Source of the DNA: Mytilus trossulus
Lineage: Eukaryota > Mollusca > Bivalvia > Mytilida > Mytilidae
Direction of reading: 5' to 3'
Assembly (NCBI RefSeq): GCF_036588685.1
Contig: NC_086378.1
Span: forward strand, 13,433,578-13,497,577
Length of the DNA stretch: 64,000 nt
Part shown: positions 32,437 to 43,060 of the stretch, in pieces
How positions within the stretch are numbered: position 1 is the first letter of the stretch
Layout of the letters: every line of letters starts with the position of its first letter
Notes under the pieces: generated by a model
Database searches by the model: none
What the model saw: only the letters and a program-made list of their open reading frames with translations
Told to the model about the DNA's origin: nothing
Made by a program: the position numbers and the translations under genes

Positions 32437-33860
32437 ATAGAGGTGGAGTTCATTGGGCCACTCTACGTCCTCCTGTTTAATAACTTTGAAACGGATGAGA
32501 TCCCCACCCCTCGACCATATACATTCATGTATGAGACTAAATAAATAATCAAATGAAATATAGGGGAAGTCCCATGGGTCACCCACCCCCTCATGTTTTA
32601 GAACTTGGAGACAGTCGAGATCCCCAACCCTAAACCATATTTATTCATGTATCAGACAACATATAATTAATCAAATGAAATATAGGGGGAGTCCCTGGGA
32701 ATCTCCTCCTGTTTGATAACTTGGTAACGGTCGAGATCCCTATCCCTAAACCATATATCTTCATGTAGTGGACAATATAACAAATGAAATAAAATATGTA
32801 GAGGGAGTCCCTGGGGATCACCCCACCCCTCCTATTTGAGAACTTGAAAACGGTCGAGATCCCCACCCCTAAACCATATATATTTATGTATCATGGGACA
32901 ATATAACAAATCAAATGAAATATATAGGGGGAGTCCCTGGGGATCACCCCACCCCCTCCTATTTGAGAACTTGGAAACGGTCGAGATCCCCACCCCTAAA
33001 CCATATATATTTATGTATGGGACAATATAACATATCATATGAAATATAGGTGGAGTTCGTGGGGCCACTATCCCCCTTCCGGTTAGAGAATTTGGAAATA
33101 GTTGAGATCACCAATCTTAAACCATATATATTCTTGTATGGGACAATATTACAAATCAAAGGAATAATGTGGGGGTCCCTATGGTCACTGTTCATCCTCC
33201 TGTTTGAGAACTTGGAAACATTCGAGATCCTCAACCCTAAACCATATTTATTCATGTATGGGACAATATAACTATTCAAATGAAATATAGGGGGTTCCCT
33301 GGGGGTCACCCAACCCCTCCTGTTTGAGAACTTGGTAACGGTCAAGATTCCCACCCCGAAACCATATATATTCATGTACGGGACAATATAACAAATCATA
33401 TGAAATATAGATGGAGTTCGTTGGGCCACACTACCCCTTCTTGTTTGAGAATTTATAATGGTCGAGATCCACAATCTGAAACCGTATATATTTATGTATG
33501 GGATAATATTACAAATCAAATAAATTATAAGGGGGTCCCTATGGTCACTGAACACCCTCCTGTTTGAGAACTTGGAAAAATTCGAGATCCTCGCCCCTTA
33601 ACCATATATACTCATGTATGGGACTATATAACAAATCAAATGAAATATAGGGGAAGTCCCTGTTGTCACCATACCCCTCTTGTTTAAGAACTTGGAAACA
33701 GTTGGGATCCCCACCTCTAAATAAAATGAAATATAGGGAGAGTCCCTGCAGTCACCCCACCTTTAAATTAAACCATATATATTCATGTATGAGAACTGAT
33801 CAAATGAAATTTAGGGAGAGTCCTTAGGGTCACCCTACCCACTCCTGTTTGATAACTTAG
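32437..33860. repeat. About 120-bp tandem repeat, about twelve copies
   Basis: ACCATATATATTCATGTATG recurs near 32514, 32633, 32750, 32873, 33001, 33121, 33242, 33361, 33481 and 33601, giving a period of about 120 bases. Other constant parts are GAACTTGGAAAC and GTCGAGATCCCCACCCCTAA. Copies differ by indels, and one is deleted near 33720. The long minus-strand frames here are repeat artefacts. Confidence 0.9.
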
Positions 33861-34252
33861 TGTACTGTTGAACACAAACTCAGATTTCTTTCCAGGGAAG
33901 CAAGTCTATTCATACTTTTACAATCTCGTACTAAAGTCAATTTGAACTTCTAACAGTCAACCAATACTAACGTTAACGAACTGCAACTATTGTAAACTTG
34001 TACCACTGCAGACTCATGACCATGAACAAAATATACTTGATATATGTGTTGCTTTTAAAAACTTTGACAAAATATGAATTATTTGCCTCACTGATTAATT
34101 CATTAAATGAACATATTAAATGTACAATATATGATTATTTAATGTTTGTTCTTTTTAAAAAATCTTTAAAAAAACAAATTGAAGCAACAATATTTGTCTT
34201 AGTATATAAACTTCTGCCAAGTTTGCGTCTGCTTTTTTTTTTACTTAACTGC
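33861..34252. other. Right part of the gag insertion, no gene seen
   Basis: AT-rich, ending in a T-run and CTTAACTGCCTA, the inverted partner of the left end of the insertion. Confidence 0.45.
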
Positions 34253-34284
34253 CTACAGCGCCTTTGGTGCTTTGATTATACAGT

Positions 34285-35205
34285 GCTACTGGAATCCAAC
34301 AAAGACATTGCTTTTAGTGCAGTAGTGACTAAAATGGTGAAACGCTTCGGTTTTCAAGAACCACAAGAAACTTCACAGATACAGTTTCAGACTATTACCC
34401 AAAAGAAAGAGGAATCCCTGGAGGATCGGGCGGATCGTGTATTATATCTGGCGAGACAATCCTTCAAAACCTCTCTGAAGAGTACATGACAAAACAAGCA
34501 GTAATGAAATTTTGTCAAGGTTGCAACGACCCAGAGGCTGGACAACACGCATGTGGATTTAAACCAGTATCGGTTGAAAATGCAATTGATATAATTAAGT
34601 GGTATCAGCATTCAAGAAAGGCTGTGCAAGCCCACATTGCTCATGGAAAAACATATGAAGTCAAACAGGCGTCAGCTCCAACACCAACAGCACAAGTTAG
34701 TGACACACCATCAGTGCACGGGGTAGGCTCGTCCAAATCAAACATAGACACACGATTATCTCAAATAGAGCAACAGCTTCGTCAACAACGAGAAGAGCAA
34801 CAACAGAGCATGCAACAGATGCAAAGCCTACTGTCCTCAATGGCTACACTTACAGAGGAAATGCGACATTCAAACAGATCTTGTGGTACTTCGCCTAGTC
34901 GGGACTATAGATCAGATAAAACCTCACGTGGACGTGGTCAAGGTAGAAGAGTTGGTTATAATAATCGTGCCGGTAACCACAGGTCAGAAACCCCAGACGG
35001 GGCATGTTTTTATTGTCATGAACTAGGACATTTCAAAAGAGATTGCCCAAAGTTAAATAACTCACCTGGCAGCAAACCGCAAACTCAGAACAAGCAAACA
35101 GAACGCAAATCAGTTACGATGAATGTGACAGAGGACCAAATTACAGAGGGACTATCTAATGGGTTTACTGTGGTAGAAACAATTGGGACTGCTCAACTGT
35201 TGAGA
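34285..35205 (+). pseudogene. gag, capsid end and nucleocapsid with CCHC zinc knuckle
   Basis: 34285-34486 reads VTKMVKRFGFQEPQETSQIQ and DRVLYLARQSFK, typical of the capsid C-terminal domain. A one-base frameshift near 34470 moves the frame to 34486-35319 (MTKQAVMKFCQGCNDPEAG). A Gln-rich coiled-coil-like stretch follows (LRQQREEQQQSMQQMQ, about 34765-34830), then an Arg/Gly-rich segment, then the zinc knuckle CFYCHELGHFKRDC (C-x2-C-x4-H-x4-C, about 35004-35045), which binds RNA in this family. The same frame runs on into the protease. Confidence 0.85.
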
Positions 35206-35620
35206 GTAAAGGTACAAATCCATGACAAGCTAGTAACTGCATTGATTGATACCGGCTCAGAGGTTACCATAATGCAGGACAAAGTTTTTGATTCTCTGAA
35301 TGAAAAACCTTGTCATTAAAGAGACACTTATGAATGGAGCAGGCCGAGAAATGCAGATTACCTGCAGAATTACTAATCCTACTCTGTTTAGTATACAGGA
35401 CCTACTTTTCAATCACAACTTATATATCGCTCCAATTGACTGTGAGATGCTACTGGGCCATGACTTCTTAGCTAGTAATAATGTTATACTCAACATTGGT
35501 CAAGGATACATGTCCTTCAACGACAAGACAGTTAAGCTAGTCTTAGGAGGAGAGACACCATCTGCTCAACCCCACAGTCAGCAGAATTACAATACCAAGC
35601 TCGGAAGTAGTCCCACCTAA
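35206..35620 (+). pseudogene. Retroviral-type aspartic protease
   Basis: The active-site motif ALIDTGSEVTIM lies at about 35238-35275, and the C-terminal LLGHDFLASNNVIL at about 35449-35490. The two parts are in different frames: one ends at 35319, the other runs 35300-35620. A frameshift therefore breaks the enzyme near 35310. Its role is to cut the polyprotein. Confidence 0.85.
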
Positions 35621-35627
35621 CTCAGTA

Positions 35628-35909
35628 ATGCGAATGAATTGTACAGTACCAGTACAGTATAATGATTTTATGATAGAACCAAACTCAAAGACTACACTCT
35701 TGATTCCAAGATCAGTTTGTGCTAAAGGACAAAGTCCGATTGTTTGTTTTATGAATGTGATGGACAACCCTGTCCGACTCCAGGGTGGAATAGAAGTAGC
35801 TGAGGCACATGCTGTGACCGTAATTGAATCTATGGATGACCCTCAAGAGCTTAGTGTTGGTACTTGTTCAACCAGTAAACGGTACCAGTCAAAAGGGTAC
35901 ACCACCTAA
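35628..35909 (+). pseudogene. Pol segment between protease and RT
   Basis: Reads MRMNCTVPVQYNDFMIEP and LLIPRSVCAKGQSPIVCFMN, with VRLQGGIEVAEAHAV near its end. This is the beta-rich linker found between protease and RT in Gypsy-type pol. It is in a third frame relative to its neighbours. Confidence 0.7.
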
Positions 35910-36843
35910 ACAGGAGGATCTCCCAGATCATCTCCAAGAACTCTTTACTACATCCAGTCAGGATTTGACAACAGATCAGAAATCAAAACTGAGAACTTTG
36001 CTTTACACGTACAGTGATGTTTTTGCAAGGACAGAGTTTGACCTTGATAATTTTAGTCATGTAGAACATGAAATTGATACTGGCGATGCCAGGCCTATTC
36101 AGCTCCGTATGCGGAGAACACCAGATTGTTTTGTTCAAGAGGAGGAGGCGCACCTCAAGAAAATGTTAGATGCCGGAGTCATACAACCTTCAACATCAGA
36201 ATGGGCTTCAGCACTAGTGCTTATAAGGAAGAAAGATGGCGGGGTACGCTGGTGCATAGATTTACGAAGGCTTAACTCAGTCACATCACTTGATTTATTT
36301 CCTTTGTCCCTGATAGACGAATGTCTGGATACTTTGGCTGGAAACATATGGTACTCCAAACTGGACTCTAATAGCGCATACTAACAAATAAAGATCAAGC
36401 CGGAGGACCGTAAGAAGACCGCATTTGTCACCAAATATGGATTGTTTGAGTGTGTCAAGATGGCTTTTGGACTTTGCAAGGTACCAGGTACCTATGCCAG
36501 AGTGATGAACCTTGTACTCAGAGGTTTAACGTGGAAAACTGTTTTGGCTTTCCTTGATGACATATTGGTTCTAGGTTCATCTTTTTATGAACATCTCACT
36601 AACCTACAGAATGTATTTGCCAGATTTAGATAGTATGGACTTAGACTAAAGCCTAAGAAGTGTGTTTTATTCAGAACAAATGTTGAATTTTTAGGCAGGA
36701 GTGTCAGTAACCAGGGCCTCCAAATAGGTCAGCAACATTTGCAATCAGTTAGTGGTTGGGTTGTGCCTACTAGCACAAAGGAAGTTGAACAATTCCTGGG
36801 ATTGGTGAACTACCACCGTTCATTTATCAAGGACTATGCTTAA
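35908..36843 (+). pseudogene. Reverse transcriptase
   Basis: The fingers and palm read VEHEIDTGDARPIQLRMRRT, LVLIRKKDGGVRWCIDLRRL and YSKLDSNSAY. The catalytic motif appears as FLDDILVLG (about 36550-36576), a normal variant of Y-x-D-D. The connection follows as VEQFLGLVNYHRSFIKDYA. The frame is constant from 35824 but is stopped at 36382-36384, 36631-36633 and 36841-36843. In life it would copy element RNA into DNA. Confidence 0.9.
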
Positions 36844-36864
36844 ATATCTGCTCCACTATATGAA

Positions 36865-37494
36865 GTGACAGGAAAAAAATTGTTTTCATGGAACCATGAA
36901 CGTCAACTTGCATTTCAGACGTTAAAAGACAACTTGATATCTGCCCCAGTACTTACTTTGCCTAACAACAAGGATTATTTCATCCTGGATACAGACGCCT
37001 CCCAGAATGCAATAGGCGCAGAACTCATTCAGATGCAAGATGGAGAGGAACGGACCATAGCATATGGTAGCTTTGTACATACAGCCGAACAAAAACGTTA
37101 TTGCACAACTAGAAAGGAGTTGTTGGCAGTAATTAGATTTACTAGACAGTTCAGACACTACCTTCTGGGAAGACAATTCACTGTGAGGACAGACCATAGT
37201 AGTTTGACATGGCTTGTCAATTTCAAAGAGCCCCAGGGGCAATTAGCTAGATGGTTGGAAGAGCTTAGTCAATATGACCTAGTCATAAAGCATAGGCCAG
37301 GTAAACAACACATTGATGCAGATGTCTTGTCTCGTCTCCCGGATAGGTTAAAGGAATGTCCACATTATACTGCAGACACCATACTGGCAAGTTTACCTTG
37401 CAAGGGCTGTAATTACTGCCAGCGAGCACATCAAAGATGGGCACAGTTCTTATGTGATGTAGATGCACCAGTACCACTGGCTAGAAAAAGATAG
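36865..37494 (+). pseudogene. RNase H domain
   Basis: Open for 209 codons. Catalytic landmarks are visible: aspartate in ILDTDASQNAIGAEL, glutamate in TRKELLAVIRF and aspartate in RTDHSSLTWLVNF. It ends with HRPGKQHIDADVLSRLP, the usual close of Gypsy RNase H, then a Cys-containing tail (CKGCNYCQRAHQRWAQF). It degrades the RNA strand of the hybrid. It is the best-preserved domain here. Confidence 0.9.
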
Positions 37495-37530
37495 CAAAAG
37501 CCAAGATAACTTAAAAGAGTAGCAACAGGA

Positions 37531-38376
37531 ATGATGATGTTATTTGAAACACCAGAAAAGGTTTCAATCTTGGAACAACCTGCAGTACCAGTTGAATCTG
37601 CAGTTACTGACGACTGTTGTTACACTAGCAGCTTAAACTCAATTGAGCCAATAGCAAGCCAGTCATCTGAGGAATGTGATTTACCACCATTCAGTACAGG
37701 TATTGAATTGATTTTTACTCCATCAACGGCAAGAATTGTAATGGATGACTCTTCTCATTGTGTCGTGGCAGCAATCGCACAAGAAGAGGGCAAAATCATC
37801 TCAGGTTTCAGTGAAGAGGATATAAAAACAGGACAAGAGAGTGATCTAGACTTGATGTTTATCCTCCCGTATATAAAAGATGGCTGTGAACCACTATCCA
37901 ATGATTTGTTTCTGTCACCACCAGCAGCCAAGAGTCACTTGATAAATAAAGAAAGATTTTTCTTAGACGACAATGGCATTTTAAAGAGTCAACCCAAAAC
38001 AGAGGGAGCCAATACAAGGCTTTTTGTACCCGCTTCTTTTAGACAAACAGTAATGGAGCTCTGTCATGAACTGCCTAGTGCAGGACATCAAGGTGTATCA
38101 AGGACCATGTCCAAGAGAAAGGACAAATATCACTGGTATAACATGACCAAAGACATTAACTTGTTTGTACTTAGTTGTGATACTTGCAACAAGAACAAGA
38201 AAGCGAGCAGACATAGTAAATGTTGGAGACGTGTAGGGACAAATTTAAACAAGGTATTGACGTCTTGGCAGGCAATAAGACCAAGCCAACTACCCCTCAG
38301 TACTGTGTGTGCCGGGGCCCAGACACGGGTGAAACAATGGTCCCATATGATAACTGAAGGGAATGGTTCCGTTTAA
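37531..38376 (+). pseudogene. Integrase N-terminal zinc domain, catalytic core not seen
   Basis: After an acidic linker, the frame reads FVPASFRQTVMELCHELP, AGHQGVSRTMSKRKDKYHWY and LSCDTCNKNKKASRHSK. This is the H-H-C-C zinc-binding domain (His near 38066 and 38087, Cys-x2-Cys near 38176). Integrase should continue with a core of roughly 150 residues carrying D, D and E. Instead, a short unrecognised stretch leads within about 80 bases to the PHD-like segment, so the core appears deleted. The frame differs from that of the PHD-like segment. Confidence 0.8.
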
Positions 38377-38495
38377 CCTGCATAGGTATGTCAATCCAAG
38401 AGGCCAATGAGATAGATCCCTACATTTGCCCAAACTGTCAACTTGTCTGTTCTACTCCACCCTCAAAAGATAAAAGAGGGGGAGAAAATGAGTAG
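38283..38495 (+). pseudogene. PHD-finger-like segment at the end of pol
   Basis: In the frame ending at TAG 38493-38495 the sequence reads YCVCRGPDTGETMVPYDN, a TGA stop, then REWFRLTCIGMS and DPYICPNCQLVC. The spacing C-x-C ... D-N-[stop]-x-x-W-F-x-x-x-C ... C-x2-C is that of a PHD finger, the small zinc domain that in chromatin proteins often reads histone H3 tails. The fourth ligand position is the TGA, and the usual His after W-F is Arg, so this copy is dead. A C-terminal chromatin reader could guide integration, as chromodomains do in other Gypsy elements; that role is inferred. Confidence 0.7.
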
Positions 38496-38592
38496 GTAAC
38501 CATATTGTGTAAATAGTCAGTTTAATTATTGTTTATTAGATACGTAAATTGTCAGTTTAACTAATCTTTGTTTATTTTTTCATATTTTTCAG
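38496..38592 (+). promoter_or_regulatory. Candidate 97-bp intron before the accessory ORF
   Basis: A GTAACC donor directly follows the pol stop codon, and a T-rich tract ending TATTTTTCAG lies one base before the accessory ORF's ATG. Removal would not fuse the two ORFs. The acceptor alone could serve a spliced subgenomic RNA from a donor further 5', the way env genes are expressed. Confidence 0.5.
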
Positions 38593-38593
38593 A

Positions 38594-39952
38594 ATGTCAG
38601 ACTCAGAATCATTCAGGTCTTGCTCCAGCGAGGGCAGTGAAGATGAGGCAAGGTCTTGGAGGCCTAGTAGTTGTGAATCCCATCCGGGAGTGGGCATTCA
38701 GCCATTCGACACCTCAATCCTGGATGAAGCCAACCAGAGGAGAAGGGTCAGGCGGGAAGGACCTGACCAGGAAGGACCTGTGGAGGATCCCACAGTATTG
38801 CTGGAGGTACCAGCAATACCACAAGTAAGTGCTTCAGGGGAACAGGAGGAACCTGTACAGAAACCTGTAGAAGAGTCACTTCCTACTCCAAAGTAGTCTG
38901 CAGCCGCTCAGGAGGGAGCAGTCAAGGAAGTCGACCCTATGGCTTTCAAGAAGGTCATTCCAGATGCTTCGAAGGGGAAGGAAAGAACCTGGAGACTTAG
39001 TGACAGGGATGTCGCGTGCCCTGTCCCAGACTGTCTGGTGTTAACAAGGCACTTGAGAGAGCATGCCCTAGCTGACCACTTGTCAGGGATGTTCGGTAGT
39101 AAGTTCTCCCAACAAATCTTGCAGGACAGAGGGTTCCAATATTTCAGAGGCCAGATGGTAATTTTCCTTGCCAGATGGTTGACGGGGAGAGAGGATGTTA
39201 CTACTACTGATTTTGAATTATGGCTCCAGCGACGTGCCTGTATCCTAGAAGGAGTTAGAATCCAGGGAGTTGATATGCCCCCGATCAGGGCTGTCTGTTC
39301 CGCTATGAAATGGCCACAGCGTAGAGTGTATACAATCCACTCATTCAACAGTCCAGTGGTTGTTCTGTATTGGAGGGTGATGTTATCCCTTCTTAGACAC
39401 CTCAGCCAGGCAAACAGAAATACCATTACCATGGATGAATACACCGGAAACAACGGTCCCACTTACGACCTAGTCTGCCAGATGAACTGGAAGTTTATGG
39501 CAGCAACAGTTGTGGCAGAGCTTGTCGTGGCTGAGTCCACAACCAGGGTGCCAGTGCCGGAGACAAGCTCTAGCACTGTGGATGTCCCACCAGTGACACA
39601 GCCAGTGCAGTTGGTGCCCCAGATGGAAGAGGAAGAGAGGGTCACGCCACCAGTGGAGGAGCCAGTGCAGTCGGTGCCCCAGAGGGAAGAGGAAGAGAGG
39701 GTCACTCCACCGGTGGAGGAGCCAGTAGCAGTGGCAACCAAGCCAAATGAATCCTTGGTGGTTCTAGTGTTACACAACACTAGAAAGTTGGTTGCTGTAA
39801 CGTCTGTCGCTAGCGCTGAGGCTCAGGCTAGGGACGTGTTCGACCTGGCAGACCAGGAGGTCGTGCTCACCTACCTAGGGGCTGAGCTGACCATATCAGT
39901 AAGAATGGAGTTGCTGCCAGCCATGGCGGAACTCACCGTCTCACTTAAATGA
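38594..39952 (+). CDS. Accessory ORF downstream of pol, C2H2-like, one stop
   Basis: A 452-codon frame beginning MSDSESFRSCSSEGSEDEAR, interrupted by a single TAG at codon 101 (38894). Residues 1-100 are acidic and disordered. A Cys/His motif lies at about 142-162 (CPVPDC, then H at x5, x3 and x4 spacing in RHLREHALADH), resembling a C2H2 zinc finger. A helical, tryptophan-containing region follows (FLARWLTGREDVTTTDFELW, WPQRRVYTIH, VLYWRVMLSLLRHL). After that is a twofold Glu/Pro repeat (EEEERVTPPVEEPV), then a C-terminal domain with LVVLVLHNTRKLVAVTSV. No signal peptide or membrane segment is seen, so an envelope is unlikely. It is much less damaged than pol. No known family was recognised. 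Confidence 0.65.
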
Positions 39953-40628
39953 GCCATCAGGGAAGTGACGTAGATGAAATTTTGGACTTTGAATTTTGGT
40001 TTTGGCTTAGCCTCCGCTTCCTGTCTGGAAGCTGTACTCCCCAGGACTTGAAAACCAGGCCAGTGTATAAATTGTAAAATAGTAGATTAGTGTTGGACAT
40101 TTTTACGTATCGCCATATTGAAGAACGGTATTGGTGTATACATTGTTTTTTATGGTCATGGTTTTCACTTTTTGTTCCATGCTGGAACTGGTGCTTAATT
40201 TTAAAGGGGGATTTAGTAGAATAGCAGGATGTTTAGATTAATTGGAAATTCGAGGGGAGCTTAATGAACTGACAGAAATAGAGATCTTTGTAAATTTTTG
40301 ATTTAATGTAGTATATTTAGTTTTTGTGTTTTAAGAGAAATGTGATTCAGAATTAGGACAATTCTGAGTTGTAGCTCCGAGTAACGGACATGGAGATTTT
40401 TTTTTCTATTGTCTTAGGCAAATAGTTCAGTGATTTATTTTTTAAATGCCATGTTTTTAGGGAAAAGATAAAATTTAAATAGAGACCGAATAGCCAGGGA
40501 ACAGGGGGTGGATTTTAGAAATAACCCATTCGTTGGTTAGGTAAATTAACTTAGTATTTTGAATTTAAGGCATCAGGGGCGTCTTCAGTTGTCAGGCCTT
40601 TGTCGGAACTTATAGTTCCTCCTTTTTA
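39953..40628. other. 3' untranslated part of the Gypsy-like element
   Basis: Noncoding sequence between the accessory ORF and the polypurine tract. No further gene is seen. Confidence 0.5.
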
Positions 40629-40641
40629 GGAAGGAGGGGGG
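40629..40641 (+). promoter_or_regulatory. Polypurine tract
   Basis: Thirteen uninterrupted purines (GGAAGGAGGGGGG) immediately before TGTTG, the position where plus-strand priming starts in LTR retroelements. Confidence 0.75.
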
Positions 40642-40961
40642 TGTTGTATCTTTACCCTAAGCCCCGGGTTCTCCCTATTAGGAGTAGACAACTGATACTA
40701 TTCTCCCTGCCAGGAGTAGACGATGGACACCAATGGGCTTCTGGTTGGATGCAGCGGATGTCAGAGCCTGCGCACGCCTGCGGCGCCCTCTTCATCTTAT
40801 GGTCAACTACAAGTGAGACGTAACGAAGACACAGCTAACAACGCCCGAGTAATAGGTAATTACAGTACTTAAGCCTAAGTCCTTCTTATATGTATAAAGT
40901 CCAGGTCGGGTCCTTTCAAGGGAAATAGTCTTTCCCCAAGACGAACACCACATTAGTACAA
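40642..40961 (+). repeat. 3' LTR, about 320 bp
   Basis: Begins TGTTGTATC just after the polypurine tract and probably ends TTAGTACA. A TATA box (TATAAAG, 40893-40899) sits in the second half. The right limit is judged from TG...CA and from where the next repeat starts; no second LTR is present in the window to confirm it. Confidence 0.6.
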
Positions 40962-40962
40962 A

Positions 40963-41470
40963 GGAAATCTATGGAACGCCATCACTGCCTTATAAGAAGA
41001 AACTACTATGACATGATGCAAATGTTGCTTACATGATGTGAATTCTCCTTTATATGATGTGAATTCTTCTTTTCATGATGTGAATTCTTCATTACATGAT
41101 GTGAATTCTTCTTTACATGATGTGAATTCTACTTTACATGATGTGAATTCTTCATTACATGATGTGAATTCTTCTTTACATGATGTAAAATCTTCTTTAC
41201 ATGATGTAAAATCTTCTTTACATGATGTAAAATCTTCTTTACATGATGTAAAATCTTCTTTACATGATGTGAAAACTTTATTACATGATGTGGTTGTATC
41301 ATTACCTAATCTGAAAGTTTTATTACATGATGCGAACATTTCTTTACGTTATGTTAAAAAATCTTTATGTCATATTTCTATTACATTATGCCAAAATATA
41401 TACATCGTTATGTCAAATGGGTATTACGAGGTAAGAAACACATATGACGTTATGTGAACACTTCATTATG
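40963..41470 (+). repeat. Foldback-like left arm with 21-bp tandem units
   Basis: CTATGGAACGCCATCACTGC and CTTATAAGAAGAAACTAC lead into about 13 units of 21 bases (TTACATGATGTGAATTC plus four), 41020-41290, then diverged units. The whole is inverted at 43680-44310. Frames with repeated NSSLHDV (+) or EFTSCKE (-) arise from the 21-base period and are not genes. Confidence 0.9.
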
Positions 41471-42150
41471 TCAAAACATCTTTATAAGAGCACGGGACCT
41501 CTCGGACGTTATTATTATTATTCAGACTCCTTGGATTTTTTTCAAAGCTATAGGGTAAAATATTTTGCCCCATAACACCAATTTTTATTTTCATAAAAAT
41601 CTACAAAAGCTCATTTTAAGATCCAATTAATACCAATGGAAATGCAAGGTAAAAGTCCAAGTCAGCCTTTTCCCGCCATTTTTTAAAACTGAAATATCTC
41701 AAAAAGGAGCTCCATGACCTATCAATATTGTTTAGCTTATTTTGTTCCTTAGCTAAGTACATCCTTAAATGCATTTAAAGGGAGCTGAATATAAAATTTC
41801 TGTAAATTATGAGTGATGCTATACATTTAGAGCGTATATAAGCATGGCCGTGTCATATTTAAAATTTTCTTTTTAAGTATACTAAGTCTTTTTTTATATA
41901 TATTTATATAAATTTAGGAACATAATTCAAATGAATTTTATATGAAAATAGTACTGTTTAGAGGCAATGTTGGAAAACCCCTTCCAAAAAATATTCGGAA
42001 ATACTTCTCCTATATCATATGTATATCCAGAAGCTATACAATACGCGAACAATTGTTTCACTTACGTTACTGTGTTACATATCTCACTTTCATAATTAAT
42101 CTATTAATTTATCTAAATTTGAAAATTATAAATCCATAAAAAATGACTAA
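41471..42150. other. Interior of the foldback-like element, left part
   Basis: AT-rich, with an ATT run near 41510. No gene is seen. Confidence 0.45.
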
Positions 42151-43060
42151 GAAGTGATACACAAACATAAAAAGTGTGGACAAAGACCAGTATGGGTAGT
42201 ATCCAGCATTCTGAAAGTATTGCATGGCAATACATAGTCCCCTACCAGTTAAAATTCATTATTCTCAAACAGAAAATTTGAAATTGATGTGTAAATTGTA
42301 ATGTTAAACGTAGATATCAAATATCAAATCAATAGACTGTAGTTAAAAAATGACTATTCAATTCAATTCTTTATTACTTTGAGCAAATGATGCTCATCAG
42401 TACAAATATAATATATATGCAAATACAATATATCATAAATAAATACACAAAACATACATAACTGATAAATGAATACACCCGAGAAGACTAAAACATGTGC
42501 AGAACATTGTGTGATTTTTCTAGGTCTAAGGATCATATGAATTTGCAAAATATAATCAAATCAAAACTAAATTTAAACTTGATCTGAAACTTGTAATGGT
42601 AAAACTATAAACCAAATTTCAAATCTAAATCTGTAAGTTAATGAAAAAAATAGTTGAACATTTATTTCTTGCTTTATTTTTGTAAGTTCGAAGACCATAA
42701 CTTTGCAAATACAATTCGCACCTGATCTGTAACTTGTCATGCTTATATTATATACTAAATATCAAATCAATATCTTCAAGCATGGCCAACAACAGTGCCA
42801 TATCTCTTGCACGTAAAAGACATCCTTATAGATTTCGAAAACGAGTAGGTTAATGCCGCTACAAGGCAGCACTCGCATTCGCAAAATGGAAAGGGATTTA
42901 TATAAGTTGCAAAACGTGTTACCGAATCCACTATAAATAAATATGTTTAAAACTAAAAAATGCGGAAAGCTCATTTTCCGGACGGACATTCTGACAGACG
43001 GACAAAGTGCAAACCTAAAGTCTCCTTCAACTTCGTTGGTAAGGGACTCATAAACGTTTA
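42151..43060 (+). repeat. Interspersed repeat region
   Basis: Includes CCAGTATGGGTAGTATCCAG, repeated ATATCAAATCAATA motifs (42320, 42760) and, at 42835-42965, the inverted copy of 22955-23065. It ends CAACTTCGTTGGTAAGGGAC. No gene is seen. Confidence 0.55.

Larger units (their letters stand above)
30898..34252. mobile_element. 3.35 kb insertion inside gag
   Basis: Gag reads up to about 30897 and resumes at about 34285. The intervening DNA begins TAGGCAGTTAAG and ends CTTAACTGCCTA, a 12-base inverted pair. The interior holds an interspersed repeat (32108-32330) and a 120-bp satellite (32437-33860). A short frame at 31679-31730 (MAAGEDNYNIGSDSGSD) follows a small AT-rich leader and is unexplained. 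No transposase is recognised. Exact limits are uncertain because gag sequence on the right side (CAG..TTTGGTGCTT at about 34253) partly repeats sequence at 30859. Confidence 0.6.
28573..40961 (+). mobile_element. Ty3/Gypsy-like LTR retrotransposon, decayed, with accessory ORF
   Basis: The order is gag, protease, RT, RNase H, integrase N-terminus, PHD-like segment, accessory ORF, polypurine tract and 3' LTR. This order with RT before integrase is that of Ty3/Gypsy (Metaviridae). Decay is heavy: several stops and frameshifts, a 3.35 kb insertion in gag, no visible integrase catalytic core, and no 5' LTR or primer-binding site before gag. It is therefore a dead copy. Its 3' end abuts a foldback-like inverted arm. 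Confidence 0.85.

Noticed and set aside
32645..33555. Overlapping minus-strand frames of 70-200 codons
   Set aside because: They lie entirely in the 120-bp satellite.
39463..39780. Minus-strand frame opposite the accessory ORF
   Set aside because: It mirrors the Glu/Pro repeat of the plus-strand ORF and has no domain or start context of its own.
41038..41457. Repetitive protein (NSSLHDV)n and its mirror at 43907-44262
   Set aside because: The 21-base tandem period keeps several frames open on both strands and in both arms; it is repeat DNA.
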